From Verrucomicrobiota bacterium (GTDB lineage Bacteria > Verrucomicrobiota > Verrucomicrobiia > Opitutales > Opitutaceae): DNA of 64,000 nt. The stretch lies in the NCBI GenBank assembly GCA_025361935.1, contig JANYJB010000094.1, forward strand, positions 1 to 64,000, given 5' to 3'. The position numbers and the translations under genes were made by a program. The notes beneath the pieces were generated by a model. It was not told the DNA's origin and ran no database searches. It saw only the letters and a program-made list of their open reading frames with translations. How positions within the stretch are numbered: the stretch's first letter is position 1; each line of letters begins with the position of its first letter. This document shows positions 37,646-50,005 of this stretch, one piece after another.

Positions 37646-38634
37646 GAGAGAATGGCGTCGATTTGCGCCAGTTCGTCTGAGGTGAAATCGAGGGTTGTGA
37701 GGGCGGCGAAGTTGTCTTCGAGCTGGGAAACTTTGCTGGCGCCGATGAGTGCTGAGGTGACGCGTGGATCGCGCACGGTCCAGGCGAGCGCCATCTGTGC
37801 GAGGGACTGTCCGCGGGATTTGGCGAGGGTGTTGAGCCGGGTGATCTTGGCGATCAACTCGGGGGTGATGCGGTCGGTTTTGAGGAAGCCGTTTTTGGCG
37901 GCGCGGGCGTCTTTGGGAATGCCGGCAAGATAGCGGTTGGTGAGCAGGCCTTGCGCGAGGGGGGAGAAGGGAATGCAGCCCATGCCTTCAGCGGCCAGGA
38001 CGTCGAGGAGCGCGGGTTCGATCCAGCGGTCGAACATGTTGTAGCGGGGCTGGTGGATGAGGGCGGGCGTGCCTAGGTCGCGGAGGATTTTGGCGGCGCG
38101 GGCGGTTTCCTCGGGTTTGTAGTTGGAGAGGCCGACGTAGAGAACCTTGCCGCTGCGCACGGCGTGGGCGAGCGCGCCCATCGATTCTTCGAGCGGGGTG
38201 TTGGGGTCGGGGCGGTGGTGGTAGAAGATGTCGACGTAGTCGAGCTGGAGGCGCTTGAGCGACTGGTCGATAGAGGCGAGGAGGTGTTTGCGGGAGCCCC
38301 ATTCGCCGTAGGGGCCGGGCCACATGTGATAGCCGGCCTTGGTCGAGATGATGAGTTCGTCGCGGTGTGCGCCGAAATCGGCGACGAGGATTTTACCGAA
38401 ATTCTTTTCCGCAGAACCGGGCGGCGGGCCGTAGTTGTTGGCCAGATCGAAGTGGGTGATGCCGAGATCGAAGGCGCGTCGCACAATGGCGCGGCTATTC
38501 TCGTAAGTATCGACGTCCCCGAAGTTATGCCAAAGACCAAGCGAGATGAGCGGAAGTTGGACGCCCGAGCGACCGCAGCGGCGGTAGATCGAGGGCTTGT
38601 CGTAACGAGTGGGCGAGGGGGAATGCATGCACAA
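37642..38634 (-). CDS. Aldo/keto reductase, YghZ/Gpr-like
   Basis: A 330-residue NADPH-dependent reductase. Catalytic residues are visible in HFDLANNYGPPPG (Asp, Tyr), ISTKAGYHMWPGPYGEWGS (Lys) and IFYHHRPDP (His). The segment AGYHMWPGPYGEWGSRKHL is typical of the L-glyceraldehyde 3-phosphate reductase (YghZ) group, which detoxifies methylglyoxal-like aldehydes. It precedes rsmE with a four-base overlap. Confidence 0.85.
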   Translation of the reverse strand: MCMHSPSPTRYDKPSIYRRCGRSGVQLPLISLGLWHNFGDVDTYENSRAIVRRAFDLGITHFDLANNYGPPPGSAEKNFGKILVADFGAHRDELIISTKAGYHMWPGPYGEWGSRKHLLASIDQSLKRLQLDYVDIFYHHRPDPNTPLEESMGALAHAVRSGKVLYVGLSNYKPEETARAAKILRDLGTPALIHQPRYNMFDRWIEPALLDVLAAEGMGCIPFSPLAQGLLTNRYLAGIPKDARAAKNGFLKTDRITPELIAKITRLNTLAKSRGQSLAQMALAWTVRDPRVTSALIGASKVSQLEDNFAALTTLDFTSDELAQIDAILS

Positions 38635-38692
38635 GGAGGCGGCTCCACAAAGAGATGAGAGGCCCGACTCCGCTTTATGGGGGACCGAGGAT

Positions 38693-38766
38693 TGGTGCGG
38701 TCGCCGGGAATCGAACCCGGGACACCTACTTGGAAGGAAGGAGTTTTGCCTCTAAACTACGACCGC
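38693..38766 (-). tRNA. tRNA-Gly (anticodon TCC), CCA encoded
   Basis: Read on the minus strand, GCGGTCG pairs with CGACCGC as the acceptor stem; GTTT/AAAC forms the D stem and CCGGG/CCCGG the T stem with loop TTCGATT. The anticodon loop CTTCCAA gives TCC, reading GGA/GGG glycine codons. The 3' end ACCA is encoded. The anticodon stem CCTTC/GTAGG has one T-T mismatch at the fourth pair. There is no integrase next to it. Confidence 0.93.
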
Positions 38767-38912
38767 AAACATTGCGGCCCAAAGCTTCATCAGCCTTCGG
38801 GTCGGGTCAAGCTTCGGCTGGGGGCGCATCAGGCTTATTCTCAATCGTTTTTTACGGTGTTGCCGGGGAAATGGGGTTGCGACCGGTGTATCGGTGCTTT
38901 TGATTGGGTTTC

Positions 38913-40094
38913 ATGGCTTTCATCACATCGGCACCTTCTGGGCAGACGGGGACGCTCAAGCAGGCAGCAGCAGCTAAAAAACGCCCGAATCTTCAAGCGG
39001 CGCAAGCCCTCGCGAAGCAAAAGTCCCTCGAAAAAAAAGCCGGCAAATACAAGCTCCCTCTGGGTGAGCTCGCCATCTTCACTCAGCAACTGGCCTCTTT
39101 GCTCAATGCGGGTTTGCCCTTGGTCCAGTGCCTGGAGGCTTTGCAGGATCAGACCGAGGATCCCGTGTTTCGAATCATCATCCGCGATGTGCGCGTTGAT
39201 ATTTCCGCGGGTAATTCATTCTCGTCTGCCGTTAAAAAATTCCCGCGGTCATTTAATTCGTTGTTCATTTCCATGATCGAGGCCGGCGAGGCGTCCGGCG
39301 CCTTGGCGGAGATTCTCTCGAAGGTGGCGGCCTACTTTGAATCGAGCGTAAAGCTCACCAAGAAGGTAAAGTCTGCCATGACCTATCCGATCGCGGTCAT
39401 CGGCTTGGCCGTTGCCTTGGTGAACGTGCTGCTGATTTTCGTCATCCCGGTGTTTGCGGCGATGTTCGCCGATTTCGGAGCCAAGCTGCCCGCGCCCACC
39501 CAGATGCTTATCGATCTTAGTAACTTCATGAAGGCGTGGTGGTGGGCGATCGGGCTTGGCTGCTACGGGGTTTATTATTTCGGCGGTCAATTTATCGCTA
39601 CTCCCCGTGGCCGCCGGTTAAAAGACCTCAGTCTGGTGAAGGCGCCTATTTTTGGTAACTTGATTCACAAGATAGCGCTGTCCCGTTTTTGCCGCACGTA
39701 TGCCACCTTGATGCGTTCTGGCGTGCCGATCCTTCGCACGCTCGAGATCGTCGCTTCGGCGAGCAACAAGGTGCAGGTCGAGGATGCCTGCGTCGAGATC
39801 GCCAAGCACGTGAGTCAAGGCGGTCAAGTTTCCGATGTGCTTGCGACGAATCCGTTCTTTCCTCCGATGATGAAGCACATGGTAAAGGCGGGCGAATCCA
39901 CGGGCAATGTTGACGGCATGATGAACAAGATCGCCGATTTCTACGACACCGAGAGCGAGGCGACGGTCGCTTCGCTCACATCTCTCATCGAACCGTTGCT
40001 GATCGTTTTCCTGGGCGTGATCGTCGGCGGCATTGTCATGGCGATGTTCCTTCCGATCTTCCAACTGGGCGCGGTTGCAGGCGGCTTGAAATAA
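38913..40094 (+). CDS. Type II secretion / type IV pilus platform protein (GspF/PilC)
   Basis: A 393-residue inner-membrane protein with two T2SSF domains and three hydrophobic helices (VIGLAVALVNVLLIFVIPVFA; AWWWAIGLGCYGVYYF; LLIVFLGVIVGGIVMAMFLP). The family signatures LAIFTQQLASLLNAGLPLVQCLEAL, MIEAGEASGALAEIL and ATLMRSGVPILRTLEIV...AGESTGNVDGMM are clear. It would be the platform of a pilus or type II secretion system whose other genes are outside the window. The track's TTG start was moved to the ATG at 38913. It precedes the NtrC-like regulator by 57 bases. Confidence 0.92.
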   Translation: MAFITSAPSGQTGTLKQAAAAKKRPNLQAAQALAKQKSLEKKAGKYKLPLGELAIFTQQLASLLNAGLPLVQCLEALQDQTEDPVFRIIIRDVRVDISAGNSFSSAVKKFPRSFNSLFISMIEAGEASGALAEILSKVAAYFESSVKLTKKVKSAMTYPIAVIGLAVALVNVLLIFVIPVFAAMFADFGAKLPAPTQMLIDLSNFMKAWWWAIGLGCYGVYYFGGQFIATPRGRRLKDLSLVKAPIFGNLIHKIALSRFCRTYATLMRSGVPILRTLEIVASASNKVQVEDACVEIAKHVSQGGQVSDVLATNPFFPPMMKHMVKAGESTGNVDGMMNKIADFYDTESEATVASLTSLIEPLLIVFLGVIVGGIVMAMFLPIFQLGAVAGGLK

Positions 40095-40151
40095 TCAGAG
40101 CCCTTGCCTTCGCCTGCGCTTTAAGCTCATTGAGCGAACCCTCACCGATAC

Positions 40152-41411
40152 ATGCCCTCCGTTCTCATCGTCGACGACCTCCTTTCCATCCACGAGATGT
40201 TGGATGCGGTCATTCAGCCAACCGGGTTCACCACCGCTTTTGCAACCGATGGGGAGAAGGCGCTTGTTCGCTACAAGGCCGACAAGTTTGATCTGGTGCT
40301 GGCCGACATCGACATGAAGCCGATGGACGGCATCACTCTTCTCAGACAGCTCAAAGCGTATGATCCGAATGCCATCGTCGTGATCATGACCGCCTACGCC
40401 AGCACCGAGAGTGCGGTGCAGGCGCTCAAGTTCGGGGCCTTCGACTACCTACAGAAACCGTTCCGCGTCGATGAACTGATCGCCACGCTCAGGCGGGGGA
40501 TGGAGTTCAAGCATTTCAACACCGAGCGGGCCAGCTCGACTTCCGCGCCTGCGGTCAAAGCCGCCGATGTTGAAGGCCGCCTCGTCGGTGAAAGCTCCCA
40601 CAATAAGAAGCTCGTTCAGCAGGTGAAAAAACTCATCACCGTGCGCACCCCCGTCCTCTTGCAGGGTGAAAACGGCACCGGCAAGACTACCGTGGCCGAG
40701 ATTCTTCACGCCGGCAGCGCTCCGGCGGAAGCGCCGTTGGTCCGCATCGACTGCGAGCAAAGTTCTGCGGCGGATTTTCATGACGGGCTTCTCGGGCACA
40801 ATGGCGCGGGCGGCTCTTGGATTCAGCAGGCACGCGGCGGCACGCTTCTCCTCCAGAACTTGCACTGCTTGGCGCTGCCCATGCAGCAGGAATTGGTGGG
40901 TGTGTTGAGGAATACCGCGCATAGTTTCCGCCTCATCTGCACGACGACCGTGGATCTTGAGAAGCTCACCGACGAAGGCCGTTTCAACGACGAACTTTTC
41001 TACCGCGTGGCCTCCTTGCCGGTGGCGCTTTCCGCTCTCCGTGAACGCGTTGATGACATTCCCGCGTTGGTTAAGCATTTTCTGGCGAAGGCCACCAATC
41101 CCAATTTTGACGCAAACCTGATAGATTTCACGGCGGATGCCGTTGATACGCTGCGCGCCTACCATTGGCCTGGAAATCTTTCCGAACTCGGCCAAGTTAT
41201 CACAAAGATTGCCGCGACATCTGATACCCGGGTGGTCACCTCCGCGCAACTTCCCCTGCGGCTGAAAGAGATCAAGGATTGGCCCAAGCTGGCCGATTAT
41301 CTTGCGGGGCAGGAGCGCCAATATATCGAGATGGTCCTCAATGCCTGTCGCGGGGACAAGATTGCCGCCGCCAAGGTCCTTGGCGTGGACATGGCCAAGG
41401 TGTTCCAGTAA
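40152..41411 (+). CDS. NtrC-like response regulator with degenerate AAA+ domain
   Basis: A 419-residue protein. Residues 1-120 form a receiver domain (LIVDDLLSIHEML, phospho-acceptor Asp in VLADIDMKPMDG, MTAYAS, YLQKPFRVDEL). The central AAA+ domain keeps Walker A (LLQGENGTGKTT) but the GAFTGA loop for sigma-54 contact is missing (LLGHNGAGGSWIQQ) and Walker B reads LLLQNL where NtrC proteins have LFLDEI. The C-terminus (MVLNACRGDKIAAAKVLGVD) is a shortened Fis-like helix-turn-helix. It may bind ATP without hydrolysing it and is unlikely to activate sigma-54 promoters in the normal way. Its position after the GspF/PilC gene suggests a role in pilus or secretion control. Confidence 0.85.
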   Translation: MPSVLIVDDLLSIHEMLDAVIQPTGFTTAFATDGEKALVRYKADKFDLVLADIDMKPMDGITLLRQLKAYDPNAIVVIMTAYASTESAVQALKFGAFDYLQKPFRVDELIATLRRGMEFKHFNTERASSTSAPAVKAADVEGRLVGESSHNKKLVQQVKKLITVRTPVLLQGENGTGKTTVAEILHAGSAPAEAPLVRIDCEQSSAADFHDGLLGHNGAGGSWIQQARGGTLLLQNLHCLALPMQQELVGVLRNTAHSFRLICTTTVDLEKLTDEGRFNDELFYRVASLPVALSALRERVDDIPALVKHFLAKATNPNFDANLIDFTADAVDTLRAYHWPGNLSELGQVITKIAATSDTRVVTSAQLPLRLKEIKDWPKLADYLAGQERQYIEMVLNACRGDKIAAAKVLGVDMAKVFQ

Positions 41412-41519
41412 AAGGTTTCGGTCGGGTCGTTGCTCGCACAGTCGGAATACCCCTTTTTCGACTGCCTTTCCGCTTGCCCCGCCGCAGGTGCGCCGCAACC
41501 GTCTCGGACACTCACGTCC

Positions 41520-44762
<3,243 letters not shown>

Positions 44763-44797
44763 CGGCTGGTTGCGGGCATCCGCGGGATGATTCTTCT

Positions 44798-44819
44798 GCA
44801 CTCGGAAACCGCCGAGTGC
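44798..44819 (+). terminator. Hairpin downstream of carB
   Basis: GCACTCGG and CCGAGTGC pair perfectly around AAACCG, 35 bases after the carB stop. No T-run follows, so it is a weak terminator candidate. Confidence 0.35.
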
Positions 44820-44920
44820 GGTGCCTGTGTGGTTGGCTTAAATCCGTGAAGAGATGAATTTCCGTCATCGTCACACAAACGATACGAAACCGTAACACTG
44901 ATGGTATTAGATGAAGATGC

Positions 44921-47206
44921 ATGCAGCATCTTAAAATCGCCATCGTCACCGAAACGTTCCCGCCGGAAATCAACGGGGTTTCGATGACCTTCGGCGTTAT
45001 CGCCGCAGAACTCGGGCGCCGCGGACACACCGTGACGGTGTATCGTCCGCATCGTTCTGATCTCCCGGGTGATGGTGCGCATCGCGAATTCAGGGAAGTA
45101 TCCATGCCCGGCTTTCCGATTCCCGGTTACGGATTACTCCGGCTTGGTCTCCCGGCTCGTCGCCGCCTCAAAAAACTCTGGCGGGCGGATCCGCCGGACC
45201 TTGTCCATGTGGTCACCGAGGGACCGCTCGGCGCCACCGCCGTCTCCGCCGCCCGCGCCCTTAAAATTCCGGTAACCTCCAGTTTTCACACCAACTTTCA
45301 CCAATACGCCTCCAGCTATGGCTTTGCGCTCTTCCATCATGCCACGCTCGCGTGGTTGCGACGGGTGCATAACCGCACCTGCCGGACATTCGTGCCCACC
45401 AAGGAACTCACCGACGAACTGGCCTCGCTTGGCTTCAAAAATCTGCGTCCGCTCTCGCGTGGCATTGATCTTCGCCAGTTTTCCCCTTCGCTGCGGGATC
45501 ATTCCTTACGCGCCGAATGGGGCGCCGGTCCCGACGACCCCGTTGTCCTTCATGTGGGGCGCATGGCCACGGAAAAAAACTATCCGCATCTTTTCAAGTG
45601 CTACGCCGCCATGCGCGCCGCCAATCCTCGCACCCGATTTGTGCTGGTCGGCGACGGCCCCTTGCGAGCGCGCCTTCAGGCCGATCATCCCGACTGCATT
45701 TTCACGGGCTTCATGTCGCGCGACAATCTCGCGCGTCACTATGCCTCCGCCGACATCTACATCCACGCCAGTCTTTCCGAAACGTTCGGCAACGTGCTGA
45801 CCGAGGCGATGGGCAGCGGCCTTGCGGTCGCCGGCTTCGACTACGCGGCCGCGCGCCTGTTTGTGCGCCCCGAGGAAAACGGCCTCGTCGCTCCCTGCGC
45901 CCAACCTGCGGCGCTAGAAGCGGCTGCCGTCCGGCTCGTGAACGACGCCGTCTTTCGGCAAAAAATCAGAACAGCCGCCCCTGTTTCCGTTGCACATCAA
46001 TCTTGGGAAAACGTCGTCGCCCGTTTCGAGTCGGATCTCGTCGCCACGGTTGCCGAATCCCGCCCGCCCGCTCCCGCGCGTTTCCTCGTCCTCTCCGCCA
46101 GCTACGGCGAAGGGCACAACGCCGCCGCCCGCAATCTCGCCCTCGCTGTCAACGCCGACCAAGGGCCGGGCATCGCGCGCGTGGTCGATATTTTCGCACT
46201 CACGGCGCCTCGTCTGGACGCCTTTAGCCGCAGCGCCTATCTTTCCGTCATCAATCGCGTGCCCAAAGTCTGGAGTGCGCTCTACGGCTGGCTTGACCGT
46301 TCGCATCGCTTTCAGGTTCTGCTTCCAAAACTCCTGAAGCCACAGATTCGCCGTCTGGCCGAACTCATCGCCCGCGAACGTCCGGCTGTCATTTGCAGCA
46401 CCTATCCGGTTTACGCTTTCATGATCGAGCAGATGAAACGTGACGGCCTGATCCTGCCGCCGCATTACAATGTCGTGACCGATTCCATCAGCATCAATTC
46501 GCTGTGGTGGGGAGCGCCTTGCGCCGGTTGGTTTGTGCCGAATGCCGAGTCGGCCGCCGTGCTTCACGCCGCCTGGGTTTCGCCGCAGCGCGTGCATGAC
46601 TGCGGGTTTCCCACGCCCGTGTTTTTTGCGGACAACGAAGGCGAACTCACGCCGCCGCCGCTTGCTGAGGGGGCGCGGCCACGGGTTTTGTTTATCGCGC
46701 ATTCCGGTGTGCGCGGGGTGGCCGGCATGGCGAAACGCCTGATCGCTGACTCCGACTGGGAGCTTACATTTGCCGTCGGTCGTGATGAGGCCATGCGCCA
46801 CCATCTGGAGCGTGCGGCTGCCGGTCGAGTTGCGCCGGTCACAATCCTCGGTTGGACGGACCAGATTCCATGCTTGATGATGACGCACCACGTGGTCGTG
46901 AGCAAAGCCGGTGGCGCCACGACGCAGGAAGCGATCGCCGCCCTTTGTCCCATGATTGTGAGTCAGATCGTGCCGGGACAGGAGGAGGGCAACTACGAGT
47001 TGCTTCGGCGTCACGGTGTCGGTGCGTTTGCGGATACTCCTGATGCATTGATGGAAGTCTGCCGTCGCGCCTTTGCCGACAAAGGAGCGGTGTGGTCCGC
47101 ATGGCACGCGGCGCTCAAGCCGCTCGCCCGCCCTCATGCGGCCGCGGTCATCGCGGGTCAGGTTTTACAAGAAGCGGGCCTCGCCGTTCCAGAACTCACC
47201 CAATGA
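44921..47206 (+). CDS. Two-domain glycosyltransferase fusion (GT4 + MGDG-synthase-like GT28)
   Basis: A 761-residue protein with two complete glycosyltransferases. Residues ~1-375 are GT4 (IAIVTETFPPEINGVSMTFG; VTSSFHTNFHQYASSYG; SLSETFGNVLTEAMGSGLAV), the SqdX/MgtA-like group that uses sugar nucleotides to modify diacylglycerol lipids. Residues ~385-760 are MGDG-synthase-like GT28 (LVLSASYGEGHNAAARNLAL; SAYLSVINRVPKVWSALYGW; LGWTDQIPCLMMTHHVVVSKAGGATTQEA). Both keep their donor-binding segments. The next gene, diacylglycerol kinase-like, overlaps by four bases, and an LpxH-like gene follows, so a membrane glycolipid made in two glycosylation steps is the likely product. Confidence 0.85.
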   Translation: MQHLKIAIVTETFPPEINGVSMTFGVIAAELGRRGHTVTVYRPHRSDLPGDGAHREFREVSMPGFPIPGYGLLRLGLPARRRLKKLWRADPPDLVHVVTEGPLGATAVSAARALKIPVTSSFHTNFHQYASSYGFALFHHATLAWLRRVHNRTCRTFVPTKELTDELASLGFKNLRPLSRGIDLRQFSPSLRDHSLRAEWGAGPDDPVVLHVGRMATEKNYPHLFKCYAAMRAANPRTRFVLVGDGPLRARLQADHPDCIFTGFMSRDNLARHYASADIYIHASLSETFGNVLTEAMGSGLAVAGFDYAAARLFVRPEENGLVAPCAQPAALEAAAVRLVNDAVFRQKIRTAAPVSVAHQSWENVVARFESDLVATVAESRPPAPARFLVLSASYGEGHNAAARNLALAVNADQGPGIARVVDIFALTAPRLDAFSRSAYLSVINRVPKVWSALYGWLDRSHRFQVLLPKLLKPQIRRLAELIARERPAVICSTYPVYAFMIEQMKRDGLILPPHYNVVTDSISINSLWWGAPCAGWFVPNAESAAVLHAAWVSPQRVHDCGFPTPVFFADNEGELTPPPLAEGARPRVLFIAHSGVRGVAGMAKRLIADSDWELTFAVGRDEAMRHHLERAAAGRVAPVTILGWTDQIPCLMMTHHVVVSKAGGATTQEAIAALCPMIVSQIVPGQEEGNYELLRRHGVGAFADTPDALMEVCRRAFADKGAVWSAWHAALKPLARPHAAAVIAGQVLQEAGLAVPELTQ

Positions 47207-48159
47207 AGACGTGTTTTATCTTTAATCCGTGCTCAGGGAAAAATCGGCGCGATCCCTGGCTGGCCACCGCCATTCCCGCGTTTATCGAGAGGCATCGTCT
47301 TGATGCGACGCTCGTCTTCACGGAAGCGCCTGGTCACGCCACGGCCCTTGCCCGTTTAGCCATCGCGGAAGGCTGCGAGCGGATTGTTGCCGTCGGTGGC
47401 GATGGCACCTTGAACGAGGTCGCCCAAGCCGTGGCAGGCACCTCCGCTGTTTTCGCCCTTGTGCCGTGCGGTTCGGGCAACGGTCTCGCGCTCCATCTCG
47501 GCATTCCGGTGAATCCTTCGCGCGCACTCGAGCTGCTGGTTGCCGGTCGCAGTCATGTCCGCACCATCGATACCGGTGAAGTGGCGGGGAAATCATTTTT
47601 CAACGCCATGGGGCTGGGTTTTGATGCCGAGATCAGCCGGCGTTTCAATCAGCTCACGCGCCGAGGGCTCCCGGCATATTTTCGCACCGGCATCGCTGCG
47701 TTTCGCGATCACAAGCCGGAACAGGTGACGATTATCAGCGAGACACGACGCGTTGAGATGGAAACCTTTCTCTTGGCCGTCACCAACTCCGACCAATACG
47801 GAAACAACGCCCGCATTGCGCCGGGCGCGCGCGTTGACGACGGCCAGTTGGATCTTATCGCGGTGCGTCCGACGGGATTGCTTGGCGCGGTTGCTCTCGC
47901 GGCCCGTCTCTTTTCCGGCGGTTTTGATCTCAGCAAAAACGTGGTGCGACTGGGCGGGAAACGTTTTGTCATTCAGCGCAACGCGCCCGGTATTTTTCAT
48001 ACTGATGGGGAAACCCACGAAGGCCCCGCGCGCCTCGAAGTGGTGGTTCGTCCCGCCAACCTGCGCGTAAGCGTGCCGGCTCAGGCTCCTGGCTGGAAAA
48101 ACCGTTCATCAGGCTCTATAAACCACGAACATCCGCACCACCAAATGGAGACCGTATGA
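47203..48159 (+). CDS. Diacylglycerol kinase-family lipid kinase
   Basis: A 318-residue DAGK_cat-family kinase. The N-terminus FIFNPCSGKNRRDPW is followed by the nucleotide motif IVAVGGDGTLNEVAQAVAGT and PCGSGNGLALHLGIP; the C-terminal domain includes NAMGLGFDAEISRRF and the GARVDDGQLDL segment. Relatives phosphorylate diacylglycerol, sphingoid bases or other lipids. The start overlaps the glycosyltransferase stop (ATGA) and the stop overlaps the next start, tying it to lipid metabolism. The track start at 47092 lies inside the glycosyltransferase and was discarded. Confidence 0.88.
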   Translation: MKTCFIFNPCSGKNRRDPWLATAIPAFIERHRLDATLVFTEAPGHATALARLAIAEGCERIVAVGGDGTLNEVAQAVAGTSAVFALVPCGSGNGLALHLGIPVNPSRALELLVAGRSHVRTIDTGEVAGKSFFNAMGLGFDAEISRRFNQLTRRGLPAYFRTGIAAFRDHKPEQVTIISETRRVEMETFLLAVTNSDQYGNNARIAPGARVDDGQLDLIAVRPTGLLGAVALAARLFSGGFDLSKNVVRLGGKRFVIQRNAPGIFHTDGETHEGPARLEVVVRPANLRVSVPAQAPGWKNRSSGSINHEHPHHQMETV

Positions 48160-49001
48160 GCAAACTCGATGTCCGAACCGTAATCATCTCAGACGTCCAC
48201 CTCGGCACGGCGGACTGCAAAATTCATGAGGTGAATCATTTCCTCCAGCACACGCGTTGCGAGAAACTCATTCTTAACGGAGATATTATTGATGGCTGGC
48301 AGCTCCGCAGGGCGGGACGCTGGACCAAAGCGCATACCCGATTCATCCGTCTCGTCCTCAAGAAAATCGAGAAACGCGACACCGAGGTGATTTATTTGCG
48401 CGGAAATCACGACGACGTGCTCGCGTCGTTTCTTCCTCTCCAGTTTGAGAACCTCCACATCGTTGAAGATTACATCCACGAGACGCCCCGCGGTCTCTAC
48501 CTCGTGCTTCACGGGGACGTGTTTGACACGATCACCCGCAATTTTGTGTTTCTCGCCCATCTTGGCGATTGGGGTTATCGCACGCTTCTCACCGTGAACC
48601 GCGGCTACAACGCCTGGCGCGCATGGCGCGGACTCGAATACTGGTCTTTAAGCAAAGCGATCAAGGCACGCGTGAAATCTGCGGTTAACCATATTTCCAA
48701 GTTCGAAGACCATCTCGCAAAACTGGCCGAAGACCGTGGCTGCACGGGCATCATCTGCGGGCATATCCATACTGCCAGTGACAAAATGCTCGGGAATGTG
48801 CATTATCTAAATTCCGGTGACTGGGTGGAATCGCTCACGGCGATAGTCGAGCACCACGACGGCTGCTTCGAGGTGATGGATTTCGCGCAATTTACCCAAC
48901 GCTTCCCAATGCCTGAGATCGTGCCGGCGGGTGATGATAACCAGCCGGACGCGGCATCGCCCATGGATGCAGGCGTCAAGTCGACGAAAACCGAAAACTA
49001 A
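48156..49001 (+). CDS. LpxH-like metallophosphoesterase (UDP-2,3-diacylglucosamine diphosphatase family)
   Basis: A 281-residue calcineurin-like phosphoesterase. Metal ligands are in VIISDVHLGTADC, LILNGDIIDGW, YLRGNHDDVLASF, LVLHGDVFD and IICGHIHTA, spaced as in LpxH-family enzymes. Relatives hydrolyse the pyrophosphate of UDP-diacylglucosamine in lipid A synthesis; others in this family act on different phospholipids. It closes the three-gene coupled operon. Assignment to true LpxH is uncertain because the GWQLRRAGRWTKAHTRF region belongs to the wider LpxH-like group. Confidence 0.82.
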   Translation: MSKLDVRTVIISDVHLGTADCKIHEVNHFLQHTRCEKLILNGDIIDGWQLRRAGRWTKAHTRFIRLVLKKIEKRDTEVIYLRGNHDDVLASFLPLQFENLHIVEDYIHETPRGLYLVLHGDVFDTITRNFVFLAHLGDWGYRTLLTVNRGYNAWRAWRGLEYWSLSKAIKARVKSAVNHISKFEDHLAKLAEDRGCTGIICGHIHTASDKMLGNVHYLNSGDWVESLTAIVEHHDGCFEVMDFAQFTQRFPMPEIVPAGDDNQPDAASPMDAGVKSTKTEN

Positions 49002-49083
49002 AGAGCCCCGCTGGATTTCCGGCGAAATGCGGGTGGTTTGATTTCTGTTTGTGGGCGCACGGGTGTTTTGTCTGAGTAAAGCG

Positions 49084-49935
49084 ATGCCTACCTCAACGCT
49101 TGTCGCCCTTTTGCACGGCCCCGATCAGCCCGGGATCGTAGCCCGCGTGGCGGGATGGATCTTCGAGCGTGGCGGTAACATCCTGCATGCCGATCAACAT
49201 CGCGACATGGAGGCCGGCATTTTCTTCCAACGCATCGAATGGCAGCCGGCCAATGGCAACACCTCTGCCGACACGCGGGCGTTCCACGATTTTGCCGCTG
49301 CGCTCGGCATGAAGTCACGGGTCACGTCGTCCGCGCATCGCCCGCGCATGGCCGTCTTCGTTTCCAAGTTTGATCACTGTTTCCATGACCTCGCGCTTCG
49401 CTGGAAGTCTGGCGAATACGCCTGCGATCTCGTTGCCGTCGTCTCCAACCATTCCGATCTCGAGGCTTCCGCGAGCGGCTACGGGCTGCCGTATCACGTT
49501 ATCCCCGTGACCGCGGCGACCAAGGCCGAGGGCGAGGCCCGCCAGCTCGCACTGCTCCGCGAGCTCGATGTCGAGCTGGTTGTTCTTGCCCGCTACATGC
49601 AGGTGCTATCCGACGACTTCCTGAAAAAATTTGCCCGCCCGGTGATCAATATTCATCATTCCTTTTTACCCGCGTTCGCCGGCGGCAGGCCCTATCATCA
49701 GGCGGCCGAGCGCGGCGTGAAGCTCATCGGTGCGACCGCCCACTACGCCACCGCCGTGCTCGATGACGGCCCCATCATCCAACAGGATGTGACGCGCGTG
49801 ACGCACCGCCACGGGGTCGAGGATCTCGTCCGCAAAGGCCGCGACCTCGAAAAGATCGTCCTCGCCCAGGCCGTTCGCTGGCACTTGGAAAACCGCGTGC
49901 TCGTCTACGGTAACAAGACGGTTGTTTTCGACTGA
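49084..49935 (+). CDS. purU: Formyltetrahydrofolate deformylase
   Basis: A 283-residue enzyme that hydrolyses 10-formyl-THF to formate and THF, balancing one-carbon pools. It has an N-terminal ACT domain (ALLHGPDQPGIVARVAGWIFERGGNILHADQH) and a C-terminal formyltransferase-like domain (MAVFVSKFDHCFHDLALRW, VINIHHSFLPAFAGGRPYHQA with the catalytic Asn/His, and DDGPIIQQDV). The ATG at 49084 was chosen over the GTG at 49051 because it starts next to the ACT domain. Confidence 0.94.
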   Translation: MPTSTLVALLHGPDQPGIVARVAGWIFERGGNILHADQHRDMEAGIFFQRIEWQPANGNTSADTRAFHDFAAALGMKSRVTSSAHRPRMAVFVSKFDHCFHDLALRWKSGEYACDLVAVVSNHSDLEASASGYGLPYHVIPVTAATKAEGEARQLALLRELDVELVVLARYMQVLSDDFLKKFARPVINIHHSFLPAFAGGRPYHQAAERGVKLIGATAHYATAVLDDGPIIQQDVTRVTHRHGVEDLVRKGRDLEKIVLAQAVRWHLENRVLVYGNKTVVFD

Positions 49936-50005
49936 AGACCTCCGAATCCCTCCTTTACGCCATCCAACCGATCTGTTTCGTTCACGCCTTACACAATTTC
50001 CAGCC

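Noticed and set aside
38693-38766. tRNA-Gly as a phage or island attachment site
   Set aside because: No integrase, direct repeat of the tRNA 3' end or foreign gene is next to it.
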